Part shown: positions 1 to 6,136 of the stretch, piece by piece
Layout: each line of letters opens with the position of its first letter
Position numbering within the stretch: the first letter of the stretch is position 1
Source of the DNA: Actinomycetota bacterium
GTDB lineage: Bacteria > Cyanobacteriota > Vampirovibrionia > Obscuribacterales > Obscuribacteraceae
Direction of reading: 5' to 3'
DNA: 10,138 nt
Assembly: GCA_903970355.1 (NCBI GenBank)
Contig: CAJCIF010000053.1
Location: 1 to 10,138, forward strand
Position numbers and translations under genes: made by a program
The notes under the pieces: generated by a model
Seen by the model: the letters and a program-made list of their open reading frames with translations, nothing else
Told to the model about the DNA's origin: nothing
Database searches by the model: none

Positions 1-521
1 GAGAGGTCAGCGTATCCCGGCAACTTGCGGATAAATATCCGGATCATAAGGCGGCGTCCCAAGATGCGGGTGCCGTTCTGATGCGCCAAATCAGGGGTCC
101 GGAACTACACAATGAAACCGCCTACGCCTTGAGGTATCACGGCGTGCCCCTGTACTACTTGCGTGGGGTCTGCGTTCCCGGCTCGCTCATCACAATGCCT
201 GCCTGTGATATCGATCCGCGCGCTGTGCTTTCGTGTCCCAATCCGGCGATAAGAAAGGAGCTCGTCAAGAAAATAAGCCTCGCTCGTATGCTCACGGCCG
301 TGGGCGATATCATCGATGAAATCGGTGAGTATCAGCTCTGGGGATTGTCTTTTCCCGACAGAGACATAAGGGTTTTAAGAATTGAATCTCGGCTTTCAGA
401 ACATGCCGAAGGTGAACAACCCCCGGCGTGGTGGGAAGGAGTTCTGAATACATGCCAGACCGTGAAGGATGCTTTGACCTTTCGCAACGGCACGGATCGA
501 CTTCCCAGCTTCATCACTTGA
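1..521 (+). CDS. DUF6745-like protein, C-terminal part (5' end outside window)
   Basis: The reading frame is open from base 3 to the TGA at 519-521, so this is the last 172 residues of a gene that starts before the window. An internal ATG lies at 81, but coding-like sequence continues upstream of it, so it is probably not the start. The order of short motifs resembles the DUF6745 domain as I remember it: a GPELHNE-like stretch followed by YYLRGVCVPG, then an acidic IDPRAVLSCPN segment, PAIRKELVKKISLARML, IDEIGEYQLWGL and a final helix containing WWEGVLNTC. The domain has no known biochemical role. It often ends proteins with leucine-rich repeats, but that part is not visible here. The family match is from memory of its motif order and is not proven. 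That the frame is coding is much more certain. A hairpin with a T-rich tail follows the stop codon. Confidence 0.75.
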   Translation, partial: EVSVSRQLADKYPDHKAASQDAGAVLMRQIRGPELHNETAYALRYHGVPLYYLRGVCVPGSLITMPACDIDPRAVLSCPNPAIRKELVKKISLARMLTAVGDIIDEIGEYQLWGLSFPDRDIRVLRIESRLSEHAEGEQPPAWWEGVLNTCQTVKDALTFRNGTDRLPSFIT

Positions 522-530
522 ACTCGGAGC

Positions 531-573
531 GAGGAGCGGCGCAAAAACAGCGCTTGCTCCTCCCCCACTTTTT
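531..573 (+). terminator. Probable intrinsic terminator after the DUF6745-like gene
   Basis: GAGGAGC (531-537) pairs with GCTCCTC (556-562), and inside it GCGC (539-542) pairs with GCGC (550-553) around an A-rich loop. The T-rich stretch begins about six bases after the stem (569 onward) rather than immediately, which weakens the call. It lies nine bases past the stop codon, between two convergent genes. Confidence 0.45.
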
Positions 574-590
574 CTCTTTTGTATTCCTTA

Positions 591-1325
591 CTATCTACTA
601 TAATTATTCACTATCGGCAAACCGAATTCGTAGGAAAATACGTCTCCGAGAAACTGGTTTCCCATTACATTCGGATGAACACCATCGATTGTTAAAACAC
701 CTTTGGTAAGTCCCATGGGATTGACTATGCTTTCTCTGGTCTTCCATTGCGCGCGCATTGGACAGTAATATATTTTGCCGCTGTTACCGCTAGTAGCAAA
801 TTGATTGATGATGGCTGCGAGCTGGTCCAACTGTGGGTCTAATGGATTCTTGCCGTCTTTATTCTCGCCAACGCATTCCGGCGAAACGAGGATCACTTCT
901 CGCACGCTTTGTTTGGCAAGAGCAAGTCTCAAAAGCTGGTAGAAATTTTCGACCGTTTCCTTGGTTGGGATTCCTTTGCCTATGTCATTGGTGCCGATCC
1001 AGATCACAACTACGGTCGGATCAACATTCAAAACTGTCGAGCTGAAACGCTGCAGCAAATCGGTGGACGTATTACCAGGTATGCCACTACCTGTCACTTG
1101 CAGACCCGCCACTGATCTTTCGGCGCGATTTTGGAACTGCAGAATCCAACCGGGAGTTCCTTTTGCATTTATTCCTAACCAGGTAATTGAGTCACCGGCA
1201 AAAACAATGCGATCACCTTCGAACAACTTCGGCTGCGACAAAGCTTGAGATGGGCGATCCGATGTGCAAATCAATGTGATAAGCGCAATGGGCAAAATGT
1301 GCTGAAGTGACAATGCTTTTATCAT
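591..1325 (-). CDS. Secreted SGNH/GDSL-type esterase or lipase
   Basis: This encodes a 244-aa SGNH-fold hydrolase, predicted to cleave ester bonds (for example acetyl groups on polysaccharides) outside the cytoplasm. Numbered from the ATG at 1325, block I is GDSIT with nucleophile Ser46. The block II glycine lies in GIPGNTS (Gly84), block III is GTND (Asn113), and block V is DGVHPN with Asp214 and His217. All four catalytic blocks are present and in order, so it should be active. Residues 1-28 form a Sec signal peptide: a Lys near the start, a hydrophobic core HILPIALITLIC, and a likely cleavage site after SQA. The frame stays open to a GTG at 1373 and an ATG at 1349, but neither has a clear ribosome binding site. 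The ATG at 1325 gives the most normal signal peptide. The gene is divergent from the HEAT-like gene. Its substrate cannot be told from sequence. Confidence 0.9.
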   Translation of the reverse strand: MIKALSLQHILPIALITLICTSDRPSQALSQPKLFEGDRIVFAGDSITWLGINAKGTPGWILQFQNRAERSVAGLQVTGSGIPGNTSTDLLQRFSSTVLNVDPTVVVIWIGTNDIGKGIPTKETVENFYQLLRLALAKQSVREVILVSPECVGENKDGKNPLDPQLDQLAAIINQFATSGNSGKIYYCPMRAQWKTRESIVNPMGLTKGVLTIDGVHPNVMGNQFLGDVFSYEFGLPIVNNYSR

Positions 1326-1530
1326 TTGGGGATTTCGCAAAGGGCACATTAAGAAATTCCACGATCGCACCACTTTGAATCAACTCAAGCAGTCCGATTT
1401 CAACGGAACGAAGTTAATCCCCAACGGTTATTGGAGAACTTGGCAATAATCCGTATACCGACCCCATTTCGAGTTCTAGTCTCAGGACAAGTTTTTCTGT
1501 TTTTCACATGTGAGGAAGCACTCGATCAAA

Positions 1531-1545
1531 TTCAATTAAATTGAA
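1531..1545. promoter_or_regulatory. 15-bp perfect dyad overlapping a ribosome binding site
   Basis: TTCAATTAAATTGAA is a perfect palindrome around base 1538. It ends inside the Shine-Dalgarno region of the 1556 gene and lies in the spacer between two divergent genes. The centre is too tight for an RNA hairpin, so a protein-binding operator would be the natural reading. Dyads with 7-bp arms occur by chance about once in 10 kb, so position is the only supporting argument. Confidence 0.2.
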
Positions 1546-1550
1546 AGGAA
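1544..1550 (+). promoter_or_regulatory. Ribosome binding site that decides the start at 1556
   Basis: AAAGGAA lies five bases before the ATG at 1556. A TTG at 1541 is in the same frame and would add five residues, but it overlaps this site. The ATG is therefore the better start. Confidence 0.7.
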
Positions 1551-1555
1551 CGCCT

Positions 1556-2857
1556 ATGATTCTGATACTTTTGCTCGGCTACGCTACGTGGTTGAGCATT
1601 GAAAATAAACACGCCCCAAAACGCTTTTGGATAATCGCGCTTTACTTGCGGTTGAGGGGCAAAACGGCAATTGAATACCTCCAGGCGCAGCTTGAGACAG
1701 AGCCAAGTAATTTCGTTCTGGATCAACTGGAGAACCTGGCGGCCAGACCAAAGTTGCGGCACAGCGTGGCGTTGAAATTAGCCGAGTCTCTTACCCATTG
1801 GGACAGTCCCGAACGCGTAACAGCAAGAATGTTTGGCATTCTCATTCTTCTCGATTTCGACCTGGCTCTTGCCACCGTCGAAAAGTCGCCAAAGCTGCTA
1901 GTAGTAATGCTCTCCGGTCCTCCCAATCTCAGTCATATTGCGGATCTGGAGACGATCATCCTGCAGCAAAAAAGTGCATACCTTAAGTGGTTGTTGATCA
2001 GTGCGTGCGCTTCCACCAACTGCGCACCACAAGTCGATACAAACCGGCTGCTCCTGGGAGCGGTACGCACCGACTCGAATTTCAGTATCGTGCTCGCTTG
2101 CGTCGGATACCTCTGGAACCGAGGTGTTCTGCCAGTCTTCTGGCTAAGGCAAGTAATCGAAGGCTTCGTTATTACGAAAAGCAAGCGATTAGCCGACTAC
2201 ACTACGACCGAAATATTTGCAAGACTGGATGCCAATGCACTTCCCGTCTTGTTCGATACGATGCAAGCGAAATCAACCAGCGCGAAGGCACGGGACTGTG
2301 CCACTTCTCTCGTTTGCGATCACTTCGAACGCGTTCTCCAGCGTGGTGGCATAGAAGCCAACATTATCGCCATCACCGGCTGGGCGCAGTACATTCTCAA
2401 TTCATTTGATCTGGCAAGCGAGCAATCGGCGCGCAAGCTAGGAAGGCTACTCGGACAAAGCAGAGCGATTGATCCGCTAGTAGGCCTCATCACGAAAGGA
2501 TCAAAACACAAGGCACTGCCATACACTGTCAGCATCTTCAAATTGATGTGCCGGTTCGACCCTGGCTATGCCTTACCCCGCTTGATCGCGCATGCAAGGA
2601 AAGGAGATCCGAATGTGCGCCGTGTAGTTATGATGGGACTCGCTGACTATCCGAACACTGCAGTCGACGAACTGGCAGAATCGTTGCTGTTCGACGGCGT
2701 GAAGTACGTTCGACAACCAGCCGCCTATCATCTGCGCCACGATCGTTTCTTGAGGGAGCATGCGCTTGCAACCTTGAGAGACGGGATGGCGCACGTACAT
2801 CCACCGACAGCAGCATTGGCACGCTGGCTCTATCGGCTCACACTCTTTGGTCGTTGA
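1556..2857 (+). CDS. Membrane-anchored HEAT-repeat-like protein of unknown function
   Basis: The 433-aa product starts with a short hydrophobic stretch (residues 1-14, MILILLLGYATWLS), which could be a membrane anchor or uncleaved signal. The rest is predicted to be almost wholly alpha-helical. The C-terminal third carries two segments typical of HEAT-like repeats: DPNVRRVVMMGLADY at about 351-365 and DGVKYVRQPAAYHL at about 380-393. Earlier helices are more diverged. Such repeats usually form curved scaffolds for protein-protein contact; no catalytic motif is visible. The start is fixed by AAAGGAA five bases upstream. The gene appears to be monocistronic: it is divergent from the SGNH esterase gene and ends ten bases before a very strong terminator. 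I do not recognise a named family. The HEAT assignment is inference from helix pattern and the D-x-VR signature. Confidence 0.85.
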   Translation: MILILLLGYATWLSIENKHAPKRFWIIALYLRLRGKTAIEYLQAQLETEPSNFVLDQLENLAARPKLRHSVALKLAESLTHWDSPERVTARMFGILILLDFDLALATVEKSPKLLVVMLSGPPNLSHIADLETIILQQKSAYLKWLLISACASTNCAPQVDTNRLLLGAVRTDSNFSIVLACVGYLWNRGVLPVFWLRQVIEGFVITKSKRLADYTTTEIFARLDANALPVLFDTMQAKSTSAKARDCATSLVCDHFERVLQRGGIEANIIAITGWAQYILNSFDLASEQSARKLGRLLGQSRAIDPLVGLITKGSKHKALPYTVSIFKLMCRFDPGYALPRLIAHARKGDPNVRRVVMMGLADYPNTAVDELAESLLFDGVKYVRQPAAYHLRHDRFLREHALATLRDGMAHVHPPTAALARWLYRLTLFGR

Positions 2858-2866
2858 AGCACTTGT

Positions 2867-2915
2867 GCTGAGTGAGGCAAATCGAATCTGGTTTGCCTCA
2901 CTCAGTTACTTTTTT
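2867..2915 (+). terminator. Strong intrinsic terminator
   Basis: CTGAGTGAGGCAAA (2868-2881) is perfectly complementary to TTTGCCTCACTCAG (2892-2905), a 14-bp stem around a 10-base loop. A flanking G·U pair at 2867/2906 may extend it. A run of six T follows at 2910-2915. It closes the transcript of the HEAT-like gene. Confidence 0.92.
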
Positions 2916-3187
2916 AGATTGTATTATTATATGCTTTAGTATTTTACTAGCCACGCTCTCGCTGTCTTGGTTCAATTTAACAGCCACCAAAGTTTGGCAG
3001 AGCTGACATTCGTAAAATGCATAACATCAAACAAGTTTTCCACTGTTTTAGCCATTCCTTCGTGAACCTGCTCTGTACATTTGTTTCTTCCGCGCAGTCC
3101 AATCGCGCAGACTGGAAGTATTCTTTTCTTTCCCTGCAATTTGACAACGCGCCTCCGATAAAGCATTCCTGACTAAATCTTGATCAA
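2916..3187. other. Stretch without a supported gene
   Basis: This AT-rich region follows the strong terminator. The only sizeable frame is 64 codons on the minus strand (2972-3166). Its ATG has an AGGA directly against it, with no usable spacing, and the product is basic and resembles no family convincingly. I see no tRNA, repeat array or clear promoter. Any promoter for the structured leader that follows would have to lie here or in the first leader bases. Confidence 0.5.
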
Positions 3188-3337
3188 ACAATTCCCATCT
3201 TGCGATGGAATTGTCAGTCCGAATTTAGTTGGTGCCTTTTCGCCGCCGAATCAATACAGTGATCGCATCGAATAATCTGCGCAAGCAGATTTCTACTAAC
3301 AAACGAAACCCAGGTCGTTCTAATAACCGAACGACCT
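3188..3337 (+). ncRNA. Candidate structured RNA leader or small RNA
   Basis: Three hairpins lie in a row on the same strand. The first pairs ACAATTCC and ATC (3188-3199, one bulged C) with GATGGAATTGT (3204-3214). The second pairs AATCTGC (3274-3280) with GCAGATT (3285-3291) around GCAA, a GNRA tetraloop. The third pairs AGGTCGTTC (3312-3320) with GAACGACCT (3329-3337) and runs into four T. The third ends 16 bases before the ATG of the 2OG oxygenase gene. The upstream gene already has a strong terminator, so this terminator-like hairpin is best explained as ending a separate small RNA or acting as an attenuator or riboswitch expression platform. I do not recognise a known riboswitch class. 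A 7-bp hairpin alone would be unremarkable; the cluster and position carry the argument. Confidence 0.4.
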
Positions 3338-3340
3338 TTT
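3312..3340 (+). terminator. Terminator-like hairpin just before the oxygenase start
   Basis: A perfect 9-bp stem (AGGTCGTTC with GAACGACCT) with an 8-base loop is followed by TTTT and then CC. The T-tract is short, so termination may be partial, as in an attenuator. No minus-strand gene is nearby for it to serve. Confidence 0.5.
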
Positions 3341-3353
3341 CCATAAACAAAAC

Positions 3354-4013
3354 ATGATCGCATATAAACTATCAGTAAGAAGTCTCAAGGCATTAACTGC
3401 CGGAAAAATCGTAGCCGTGCGGGTTCCGCACTTTCTCAACCCATGCGAAGCTTGTGAAATAGCAGAAGCTGTTGCGCAGAGCTGCCACTTCCGTTTCACC
3501 GGACCAGGTTTTACGGGTCTTGGGCCGGGAAGCTTCGCTTTACCACAAGCACTCGACGACTACGCCGCTTCCACCGCTGAAATAGAGAAGATTCTTCGCA
3601 CTCCCTGCGAACGTCTGGAAGCAGCGCTCGGAAGAAATCTGCAATGCCCTGTCCTACACGGTTGTACACGTTTGCGGCGTCTTACAGTAAGGCGCTACGA
3701 TCGAACTTTCGAAGCGCGGCCGCACCAGGATGAAGATAGCTATCGCTATGAATGGGCTGCTGAATCACAATTAGGAATCTCTATCGGTCTGGTTAGCCCC
3801 GCAGCTGGTGGCAAGATTCGGTTGTGGAATCGTTGCGAACTTGATGAAAGCAAGATTCCACCACACGATCTGGCTGTCGCGTGTGATGTGGGTGAACTTC
3901 TCATTCGCAACGCTCGCAAGATCCATGCCATCGAGCCAATCAAAGACGGGGCCCGTATGAGCATTAGCGGCTTTCTCTCCATTAACCAATCCGGGTGCCA
4001 AATCTGGAGCTAA
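3354..4013 (+). CDS. 2-oxoglutarate/Fe(II)-dependent oxygenase (hydroxylase type)
   Basis: This 219-aa protein has the double-stranded beta-helix signature of 2OG-Fe(II) oxygenases. These enzymes couple decarboxylation of 2-oxoglutarate to oxidation, usually hydroxylation, of a second substrate. The iron ligands are visible as His124-x-Asp126 in RPHQDED and the distal His191 in RKIHAIEP. Arg201, ten residues further in DGARMSISG, is placed to bind the 2OG carboxylate. Asp126 is present, so it is not of the halogenase type, which has Gly or Ala there. The N-terminal segment VRVPHFLNPCEACEIAE resembles the lid start in small prolyl-hydroxylase-like and natural-product hydroxylases. The substrate is unknown, and no peptide or antibiotic genes are adjacent. 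The ATG at 3354 has no Shine-Dalgarno sequence, which is odd next to the structured leader. A terminator-like structure follows. Confidence 0.88.
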   Translation: MIAYKLSVRSLKALTAGKIVAVRVPHFLNPCEACEIAEAVAQSCHFRFTGPGFTGLGPGSFALPQALDDYAASTAEIEKILRTPCERLEAALGRNLQCPVLHGCTRLRRLTVRRYDRTFEARPHQDEDSYRYEWAAESQLGISIGLVSPAAGGKIRLWNRCELDESKIPPHDLAVACDVGELLIRNARKIHAIEPIKDGARMSISGFLSINQSGCQIWS

Positions 4014-4053
4014 ACGGAGCGCAGCGTTCTACATGATTGAATAAACACGGGAG

Positions 4054-4104
4054 ACGGTTGGTTCTGAAGCGGGTATGAAAACCTGCTGCAGCTTCCTCCG
4101 TTTT
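4054..4104 (+). terminator. Probable terminator after the oxygenase gene
   Basis: Outer ACGG (4054-4057) pairs with CCGT (4098-4101). Inside, GCGGGT (4069-4074) pairs with ACCTGC (4081-4086), with one G·T wobble, around ATGAAA. An alternative pairing uses GAAGC with GCTTC. TTTT, CCCC and TTTT follow. The stem is interrupted, so the call is moderate. Confidence 0.45.
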
Positions 4105-4198
4105 CCCCTTTTCATATTTTTACGATATTATGTAGTATATATTTAAAAAAAATTGTTCTCTTTCCGCTCGAAATTCGACCGTTTCTCCCTTCGCGAGT

Positions 4199-4235
4199 GC
4201 TCTCCAAAGTGCTGTGCACATTGTCTTCGGAGAGC
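4199..4235 (-). terminator. Hairpin just past the end of the minus-strand operon
   Basis: GCTCTCCAAAG (4199-4209) faces CTTCGGAGAGC (4225-4235), giving an 11-bp stem with one mismatch. It lies 23 bases beyond the stop of the last minus-strand gene. No T-tract follows directly on the minus strand; a run of eight T comes only near 4145-4152. It may be a 3' stabilising hairpin rather than a classical terminator. Confidence 0.3.
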
Positions 4236-4257
4236 GACCCACGAAAGAAAGAGGCGC

Positions 4258-4692
4258 TTAGATAATCATTGCCACAGGCGGTCCATTAGCAGCGCTGGCG
4301 GCCTCCCAGATGAACCTATGCATTGCCACAAAAGTACTCATCGCCTGCAACAAAGTGTCGAAACCACCGCATTCTGTCTGGAAGGCGGGGCCGACACCCA
4401 GCGTTTTGTCCCACAGGGCCAGCCAGGTGAGACGAACCTGAAATGGTTTTTCAGAGCTCTCCGTCAGCACTTTGGCAACTTTCGTGCTTACTACCGCTCT
4501 TATCCAGGCAATTGTACCGGCCGCAACTTCGGAGAGAGTTAGGCTGTGCAACGTCGTTTGAATGCACCCGTCTGGACCACAAACATCCATCACCACAGCA
4601 TATGAAGCCATAGTCTGAGTGCCTGTGCCGGTTTCGTTTGCAAGCAACAATGGGAGCAACGCGTTTTCGTGAGTTTGACTTGGATTTGTCAT
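4258..4692 (-). CDS. Hypothetical protein, 144 aa, translationally coupled
   Basis: The start ATG overlaps the stop of the upstream 67-codon gene as ATGA (4689-4692), the usual sign of coupled translation. A GAGGA sits nine bases before it. The product is mildly hydrophobic and rich in Ala, Thr, Val and Leu, with Cys38, Cys43 and Cys108. A helical tract at about 52-76 (LTLSEVAAGTIAWIRAVVST onward) is followed by a Trp-rich segment (TWLALWDKTLG) and a C-terminal helix near 111-132. There is no signal peptide, no clear membrane span and no known catalytic motif. A plus-strand frame over the same bases (4153-4542) gives an Arg/His/Cys-rich product without a ribosome binding site, so I take the minus strand. 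I do not recognise the family. The coupling suggests its product is made in fixed ratio with its partner. Confidence 0.65.
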   Translation of the reverse strand: MTNPSQTHENALLPLLLANETGTGTQTMASYAVVMDVCGPDGCIQTTLHSLTLSEVAAGTIAWIRAVVSTKVAKVLTESSEKPFQVRLTWLALWDKTLGVGPAFQTECGGFDTLLQAMSTFVAMHRFIWEAASAANGPPVAMII

Positions 4693-4892
4693 CGATTTTC
4701 TTCCTCGTTTTCTTTGGGTTTCTGTTGCGTTGATTGATTCGGAGACAATGCGTCAGCTAAGGCGACAACATTGGCACGAGCGCTTCGCTCCCTTAAAGAA
4801 AGTTTTGTGGCGTCTGTACTAGTTTTCTGAGAAATCTCTGTGAGTGAGCGAAAGTGAAAGATTAGTTCGACGGTAAACGACGGAATTGTCAC
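4689..4892 (-). CDS. Small hypothetical protein, 67 aa, GTG start, first of a coupled pair
   Basis: This short frame begins with GTG at 4892; an in-frame stop two codons upstream and the lack of an internal ATG make it the only reasonable start. GAAAAG immediately before it is a poor ribosome binding site. The N-terminal third (IPSFTVELIFHFRS, then TEISQKTSTDAT) looks like a beta-strand followed by a Ser/Thr-rich turn. The C-terminal third is polar and probably disordered, with Gln, Lys and Glu dominating. There is faint resemblance to the strand region of DUF2589 proteins, which I would not rely on. The ATGA overlap with the 144-aa gene is the main support that it is real. The preceding gene ends at 5106, with a strong hairpin in the roughly 200-base gap. 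Confidence 0.5.
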   Translation of the reverse strand: MTIPSFTVELIFHFRSLTEISQKTSTDATKLSLRERSARANVVALADALSPNQSTQQKPKENEEENR

Positions 4893-5039
4893 TTTTCAAG
4901 CGAGAAGACAAAATCGGTGGATTACGTATTACGATCGCTCTAACTGGACAGGCCGATAGTGACGAAAGCGGCATTATCAAAACACAGCCCCAAACTTGAC
5001 TAAAAAGATGAAAAAGCGACATAGAACTGTCCGGGATTC

Positions 5040-5071
5040 CGAATGGGCATAGGCGGCGCTATGCCCATTCG
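5040..5071. repeat. 13-bp perfect inverted repeat (intergenic hairpin)
   Basis: CGAATGGGCATAG (5040-5052) is perfectly complementary to CTATGCCCATTCG (5059-5071) around the loop GCGGCG. No T-tract follows on either strand, so it is not a classical terminator. A match this long is not expected by chance in 10 kb. It lies between two minus-strand genes, 35 bases past the stop of the lysine-tailed protein gene. Possible roles are an mRNA processing or stabilising hairpin, a dispersed palindromic element, or a protein-binding site. Confidence 0.75.
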
Positions 5072-5105
5072 ACGAGAGGGACGCAGTTATGACTGAGCCC
5101 TTTTG

Positions 5106-5489
5106 CTACGAAGAGACATCTTCAGGCGATGTCTCTTCTTTGCGAGACTTCTCCTTAGACTTCTTCTCCTTCCGCTTCTTTTGTGGATGTTCCGCCTCCC
5201 ATCCCATACTATGATTGGACCAAAAATAGTCGTAGTGCGTGTTGACGGCACCACTGTCCAAAAGCGGGTGTGGAAAGATGGACGCAATCCCTTGCAGAAC
5301 GTTAGTCCAGGTGGGTGTCGTGCGGAGTTGCATGGCTAGCTTCTCCACAACGGCATAGTCTTGATTGAGACGATCTCCTTGCTTTCGATTGCGCCATGCC
5401 GCTATCTTCTCGGAAATCCGTTTCCGGAAAACCAGAAAAGCAACCAGTAAGGCTAGCAATATGAGAGTAGGAACAACGATTGTGATCAT
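5106..5489 (-). CDS. Single-pass membrane protein with lysine-rich C-terminus, 127 aa
   Basis: The ATG at 5489 follows a GGAG six bases upstream. Residues 2-21 (MITIVVPTLILLALLVAFLV) form one transmembrane helix, immediately followed by FRKR. By the positive-inside rule this places the rest in the cytoplasm. The middle (about 25-100) is a soluble part with a helix and several aromatic residues (IFPHPLLDSG, THYDYFW). Residues 104-117 are a strongly basic tail, KKRKEKKSKEKSRK, ending in an acidic cap. Such tails often bind nucleic acid or acidic partners, but this is inference. No family is recognised. It is the third gene in a minus-strand row after the three-helix membrane protein and the Nudix-like protein, 81 bases after the latter. 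A 10-bp inverted repeat overlaps its last codons. Confidence 0.8.
   Translation of the reverse strand: MITIVVPTLILLALLVAFLVFRKRISEKIAAWRNRKQGDRLNQDYAVVEKLAMQLRTTPTWTNVLQGIASIFPHPLLDSGAVNTHYDYFWSNHSMGWEAEHPQKKRKEKKSKEKSRKEETSPEDVSS
5111..5137. repeat. 10-bp inverted repeat inside the end of a coding region
   Basis: AAGAGACATC (5111-5120) pairs with GATGTCTCTT (5128-5137) around TTCAGGC. It covers the last nine codons of the lysine-tailed protein gene, just before its TAG. There is no T-tract on either side, so it is probably an mRNA 3' structure that acts together with the hairpin at 5040-5071. Confidence 0.55.
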
Positions 5490-5570
5490 ATTTTTCTCCG
5501 TTGAAAGGGACCGATATTTCTACCGGTCAAGTCAGGTCGTTGGCGCGATGATTCGCGCGGGTGGCATAAA

Positions 5571-6104
5571 CTATGGTCGATCCTCCGACTCCAACCAGAG
5601 TTCTTCCAGGAACTCATTCGGGTGAAATCTTTCACGGAGATTCTGTCGGAGCGCGGCGAAATCGCCTAACCAGGTTGAATCGACTTCATCATGTTCTTGT
5701 TTCAGTCGAAACATCCCAAGCAGCAAATCATCGCCTGCCACAAAGGGTGATTGTGACTCTTCTTCAGTGATATACAACTGACGAATGTCGAACCATTTGG
5801 CAGGCAAACTGAGTGCGGCAGGATCGATCTCGCCGAAAACGCGCCAGAGGAAAATTGGCACGGTTGTGAAATCGTTCGTTGTGTTCCACCACAGTCGGTA
5901 CTCTCGTGAACCCCGCAACCGCAGGGTATCAAGCACTCCGTGGAACGCGGCCAATGAACAGACGGCATTGCTTCCTTCTGTCACGGCACTGGGCAAGGTC
6001 CACCTGTCTTCCGTACTATTGGCGCGGCAGACGACGACTTTGTTTGGAATATTGTTCTGCGATGCGAGAACAACTGTTCTTGGTACTAATAATACTTCCG
6101 TCAC
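5571..6104 (-). CDS. Nudix-like protein lacking a recognisable Nudix box, 177 aa
   Basis: Translation probably starts at the GTG at 6104, eight bases after AAAGGA, 32 bases downstream of the stop of the three-helix membrane protein gene. Residues 23-59 (VVVCRAN, then DRWTLPSAVTEGSNAV, then a helix LAAFHGVLDT) follow the layout of a Nudix domain: a strand, a W-x-LP turn, a loop and a helix. A later WFDIRQL (104-110) matches the WF-x-x-x-x-L that often closes such domains. The catalytic box GX5EX7REUXEEXGU is not there; no REXXEE lies in the helix. If the fold is right, the protein is likely a non-hydrolytic binder of nucleotides or another ligand. The C-terminal part (110-177) is acidic and helical. 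The fold assignment is inference; that the gene is real is better supported. Confidence 0.7.
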   Translation of the reverse strand: MTEVLLVPRTVVLASQNNIPNKVVVCRANSTEDRWTLPSAVTEGSNAVCSLAAFHGVLDTLRLRGSREYRLWWNTTNDFTTVPIFLWRVFGEIDPAALSLPAKWFDIRQLYITEEESQSPFVAGDDLLLGMFRLKQEHDEVDSTWLGDFAALRQNLRERFHPNEFLEELWLESEDRP

Positions 6105-6136
6105 TGATTTATTCCTTTCTGCACCATATTTGGTGC

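Noticed and set aside
1504..1513. TCACATGTGA, a 10-base palindrome
   Set aside because: Palindromes of this length occur about ten times per 10 kb by chance.
2972..3166. Minus-strand frame of 64 codons with a KKRILPVCAI segment that recalls the tail of some sensor kinases
   Set aside because: The likeness covers about ten residues, the second cysteine of that motif is missing and there is no usable ribosome binding site.
3260..3363. Direct repeat TGATCGCAT at 3260-3268 and 3355-3363, the second copy overlapping a start codon
   Set aside because: A 9-base repeat within a few hundred bases is expected by chance about half the time, and no further copies were seen.
4153..4542. Plus-strand frame of 129 codons
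   Set aside because: No ribosome binding site, and the product is rich in Arg, His and Cys as shadow frames often are. The minus strand has an ATGA-coupled gene with a better start.
4819..5022. Minus-strand frame of 67 codons that might be a frameshifted 5' part of the 4689-4892 gene
   Set aside because: It has no ribosome binding site, its end overlaps the other frame for 74 bases, and the translation does not join into a recognisable protein.
5509..5528. GACCG/CGGTC hairpin between the Nudix-like gene and the lysine-tailed membrane protein gene
   Set aside because: Five base pairs with no T-tract; not distinguishable from chance.
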